NCBI GenBank assembly: GCA_964527215.1
Contig: CAZGNZ010000005.1
Location: forward strand, 73,559 to 137,558
Direction: 5' to 3'
DNA from: CAZGNZ01 sp964527215
GTDB taxonomy: Bacteria > Fidelibacterota > Marinisomatia > SCGC-AAA003-L08 > JACNLC01
DNA length: 64,000 nt
Under the pieces are notes generated by a model, which worked only from the letters and a program-made list of their open reading frames with translations, was not told where the DNA came from and made no database searches. The translations under genes were made by a program, and so were the position numbers. Every line of letters begins with the position of its first letter. Position 1 is the stretch's first letter. Shown piece by piece: positions 61,524 to 64,000 of the stretch.

Positions 61524-61928
61524 TTAGTATTTCCATGACTTGGACAATACCTCAGCGAATCCAATGATTAGAACAAACAAGGCTATCAACCATAAAAGCA
61601 GCAGTCCTCGCAGCGGTATTCCAAGAGGCACCAACACCAGCCAGAGAAGCAATACCACCGCCGCAATGAAATTTATGACAATGGCTCCTCCAAGACCAAG
61701 ACCCCGTATATTATGCTTGGTCCCATAGAGATCAACCAGCAATGCGATGCCGATCCCAAAAAGTACAGCTCCAAGCAAGCTTGGATAGAAATTTGTTTCA
61801 GCCTCGGGAACTCCAAAAAAGGCCGCCATGCCAATGGGAAATAAAAGCAGGAGAATCCCTAAAGCAAGGTTTATCCCGGCATCAATCAACAGCAGCATCC
61901 TGTGTTTTCTACCCACCGTTTTCTCCAT
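61524..61928 (-). CDS. Small four-helix membrane protein, function unknown
   Basis: 134 residues with four hydrophobic helices. A short basic N-terminus (MEKTVGRKHR) is followed by GINLALGILLLLFPIGMAAF and FYPSLLGAVLFGIGIALL. I recognise a hypothetical-membrane-protein pattern but no named family. It is transcribed on the same strand as the five-gene operon, 119 bp upstream of it. Confidence 0.6.
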   Translation of the reverse strand: MEKTVGRKHRMLLLIDAGINLALGILLLLFPIGMAAFFGVPEAETNFYPSLLGAVLFGIGIALLVDLYGTKHNIRGLGLGGAIVINFIAAVVLLLWLVLVPLGIPLRGLLLLWLIALFVLIIGFAEVLSKSWKY

Positions 61929-61996
61929 TTCCGGAACTTAACAATTGCATATATTACACACAATCCAGTTTTCTGATCTTCCTTTGAAGATATCAT

Positions 61997-62035
61997 AATG
62001 AATTTCGCTGCCACGCCAACTGGCGGATTTAAATT
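61997..62035 (+). repeat. Palindromic modular repeat, minimal copy
   Basis: AATGAATTTCGCTGCCACGC and CAACTGGCGGATTTAAATTC: both outer edges and one hairpin remain; the first palindrome has been lost. Confidence 0.7.
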
Positions 62036-62071
62036 CAATGTAACCACATCGGAATACAAATCAGAATTGTA

Positions 62072-63310
62072 TCAGGAACGGCTTTTCACATCAAATGCCA
62101 TCAGAATATCCCCGTGCCGGACATACAGCACACCCTGGTGAATCATCAGATGTGCCCAGTGCTGATCTTCGCCCAGCGTGATGGGAAATGAACTCACCAG
62201 CCGGAACGCATCCGCGGCGGGTTTAATAAGTCCCACATCCCCGCGGTCGCTGTAGAAATACAACATCCCGTCAGCAGTGATGATGTTGCCCTTCCCAATA
62301 CCGGGACCGCCGTACAGTTCCTCTCCGGTTTGCCAGTCCAGACAGTGAAAACCCGGCTTGTTGTGGCTGGCTCCGAAGATCATGCCGTCTACCACCACAA
62401 AGCCGTCCATCTGACTGTCGAGGGTTTCATTGCGCCAGATTTCGGCAATGCTGCGGCCGTCTTCAGAGAGTTCCAGCAGCACTCCGCCAGTACCGTACCC
62501 GCTGACGCAGTACAGCTTTCCATCTTTGTAAAACGGGGTATTGGGATTGATGTCCCAGTCGGTTTTATGCTTATAGGTCCAGATCAGTTTACCGGTTTCC
62601 AGTTCAAGGGCAACAATGGATTTTCCCATCATTGTGATCAGGAGCCGGTGACCGTTGTGTTCGGCAATCATGGGGCTGCAGTAGGCGGATTTTTCACCAT
62701 TGGCAGCTGAGGACCAGATAACCTCACCGTTGTGCCGGTTGAAGGCCATGATATTGTGCTTTTTCCCACCGGGGGTGGCGTACAGCCGGTCTCCGTCGAT
62801 CAATACAGATTCGGCATATCCCCAGCGGACCAGACGTCCGTCATATTCCTCCACCAGATCATGAGACCACAGCAGATCACCGGTCAGGGCATTCACAGCT
62901 GTCAGAATTCCGGTACCGCTGAGCAGATACAGTTGCTCCCCCACGACAGTGGGCGTACTACGAGCGCCGGGATAACTTTTTTTCCATTCAGTTCCGTAAT
63001 GCATATCCCACAGAAGCTTTCCCTCCATATCACGGCAGAACAGATACCCCTGACCATCCTCCATGCCTGTGAGATAAATACGGTTATGGGCAATGGCAGC
63101 AGTGGAATAACCGATGCCGTGTCCATCGGCGTGCCAAAGCATTTCCGGACCGCCCTTCGGCCAGGATTCCAACAGCCCGGTTTCAGGATAATGTCCGTCA
63201 CGGTTGGGACCGCGCCACTGGGAAAGGATATTCGAGGCTTGCAGATTTATAACTAAGATGAGGCCAATCAAAGCAGTTCTGATGGTGGAACGGGAGAAAG
63301 CAGACAGCAT
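62072..63310 (-). CDS. Secreted PQQ-like beta-propeller, paralog of 33640-34857
   Basis: The start is at 63310 (MLSAFSRSTIRTALIGL), with AAAGGA seven bases upstream; the longer frame to 63385 is unsupported. About 412 residues. Signal peptide, then SQWRGPNRDGHYPETGLLESW and PQQ-type blades (FNRHNGEVIWSSAANG, LELETGKLIWTYKHK). Shared with the paralog: PGARST, ESVLIDGDR, AYCSP and EIWRNETLDSQM. The pair differs mainly in the loops. It is transcribed alone. Confidence 0.86.
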   Translation of the reverse strand: MLSAFSRSTIRTALIGLILVINLQASNILSQWRGPNRDGHYPETGLLESWPKGGPEMLWHADGHGIGYSTAAIAHNRIYLTGMEDGQGYLFCRDMEGKLLWDMHYGTEWKKSYPGARSTPTVVGEQLYLLSGTGILTAVNALTGDLLWSHDLVEEYDGRLVRWGYAESVLIDGDRLYATPGGKKHNIMAFNRHNGEVIWSSAANGEKSAYCSPMIAEHNGHRLLITMMGKSIVALELETGKLIWTYKHKTDWDINPNTPFYKDGKLYCVSGYGTGGVLLELSEDGRSIAEIWRNETLDSQMDGFVVVDGMIFGASHNKPGFHCLDWQTGEELYGGPGIGKGNIITADGMLYFYSDRGDVGLIKPAADAFRLVSSFPITLGEDQHWAHLMIHQGVLYVRHGDILMAFDVKSRS

Positions 63311-63758
63311 GTTTTTTCCTTTGAACCTGATGCATTCACAGAATATTCTTGTCACATTCCCGGACGGCGCTTTTACCATCATCACCGCAATATTCGGCTT
63401 TGCAGATATTGGAAATCAACAGGCTAAACGGGTCGCATGATGTCTGCCGGCAGGGCAACTACACTTTCCAATGTTCGGAAAATGTAAATCAAATTAAGGA
63501 TATTTCCCAAAGTGCCACAATGTGAAATGGAATGGATCCCGGGGGTACCGCATCCGCTCGAAACATTTTACTGAAACACGTTCTTTATTGACCATAAATG
63601 TGTTAATCAAATACAATCTGCACATCTTACTCCGTTGAGTATATGTATTTGGAAGTCATTTTTTTTTGAAAAAAGGATCAAAAGAATATGCGCGACAGTA
63701 CAATTTCATCTCGATTGAATGGTTCATTGTTCTGAATGCGCGATAACGGTATATCCAT
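63311..63758. other. Intergenic region, no gene seen
   Basis: About 450 bp upstream of the propeller gene. AT-rich in its second half. No reading frame of quality, no hairpin of note. Probably holds the propeller promoter on the minus strand. Confidence 0.45.
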
Positions 63759-63816
63759 AATGAATTTCCTTGTCCGTCAGGAGACGGATTAAAAATCCGC
63801 CCACTGGCGGATTCAA
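63759..63816 (+). repeat. Palindromic modular repeat, short copy
   Basis: Starts AATGAATTTCC, then the CCGTCAGGAGACGG-type hairpin and AATCCGCCCACTGGCGGATT, ending in ATTCAA. Its second half is identical to the end of copy B (53421-53455). Confidence 0.88.
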
Positions 63817-63903
63817 AATAAATAAACGTTACATAGATCAAGTTCCCAATCACATTATACAAGAATTAAGTGCCGCCTGCATGAGGGCAGGTTTGAATTT
63901 TAG

Positions 63904-64000
63904 CCCGAATATTTCACGAGAAATCTATTCCGATGATGGATCTGTTCAATTCTACAGCGTCCGTCAGGAGACGGATTTTCAATTCTAATCGAAAAATGTT
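63904..64000 (+). repeat. Dispersed repeat, copy 2, with inserted palindromic core
   Basis: Matches 2370-2440 except for an insert of about 29 bp (63960-63988) containing CCGTCAGGAGACGG, which replaces TTATAC of the first copy. TCAATTCTA occurs on both sides of the insert. The match continues to the window edge, so the true repeat is longer. Confidence 0.82.

Noticed and set aside
1..64000. tRNA or rRNA genes
   Set aside because: No cloverleaf with a T-arm GTTCGA-type motif and no rRNA-like stretches were recognised by eye; a tRNA scan could still find one.

Overview
The window reads as chromosome of a diderm bacterium that uses a type IX secretion system. It carries lipid A genes (lpxB, lpxK and a DUF374 acyltransferase), outer-membrane style lipoproteins, C-terminal sorting domains with an NPFNP core, and several proteins ending in a dockerin-like module with a repeated NVLDI core. 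This combination suggests the Fibrobacterota-Chlorobiota-Bacteroidota side of the tree. My best guess is Neomarinimicrobiota or a related KSB1/Cloacimonadota-like lineage, but no rRNA or tRNA gene was seen to settle it.

Layout. 1-2130: end of a secreted dockerin protein, a glycosyltransferase and a PAP2 phosphatase. 2810-8882: a HAD phosphatase, a DUF4139 protein and a lipid A block (lpxK, DUF374 acyltransferase, lpxB, Gfo/Idh/MocA oxidoreductase). 9063-16104: a gingipain-like C25 protease with dockerin and sorting domain, a metallophosphoesterase, a YwqK-repeat lipoprotein and a TPR-thioredoxin. 16435-20180: a CydA-like membrane protein and a CydA-like/octaheme cytochrome fusion. 20230-25345: a secreted esterase-like dockerin protein, a three-gene ABC-2 exporter, a thiamine-binding-like protein and RadC. 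25436-33403: a response regulator with PAS domains, a pilin, a nitrilase-family amidase, an anti-sigma/sigma pair and a lipoprotein. 33640-36999: a three-gene unit of SDR, Ntn hydrolase and beta-propeller. 37596-39998: an NHL-propeller dockerin protein and two small membrane proteins.

40042-52664 is a long minus-strand run: a MacB/Lol-type exporter, a glycosyltransferase, two PQQ-like propellers, a small membrane protein, and a NuoE-NuoF fusion with a GltD-like partner that lacks the usual NADP domain. 52700-56730 is a mobile, AT-richer island: an IS256 relic, a complete IS256-family element, a secretion-domain gene cut by it, a probable IS21-type end and a Phd/VapC toxin-antitoxin pair. 56801-61404 is a tightly overlapping five-gene minus-strand operon (PQQ-like propeller, CGCC propeller, small Cys-rich protein, ferredoxin, NapH/NosR-like membrane iron-sulphur protein). 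It looks like an uncharacterised periplasm-facing electron-transfer system. The window closes with a small membrane protein and another propeller.

A family of short palindromic repeats (AATGAATTTCC at one edge, GGCGGATTCAA at the other) is scattered through the intergenic spaces, including two almost identical copies of about 170 bp. A separate segment near 2370 recurs at the very end of the window, where it carries an inserted repeat core. The strongest candidates for undescribed biology are the octaheme CydA-like pair, the NosR-like/propeller operon and the NuoEF/GltD-like pair without an NADP domain.
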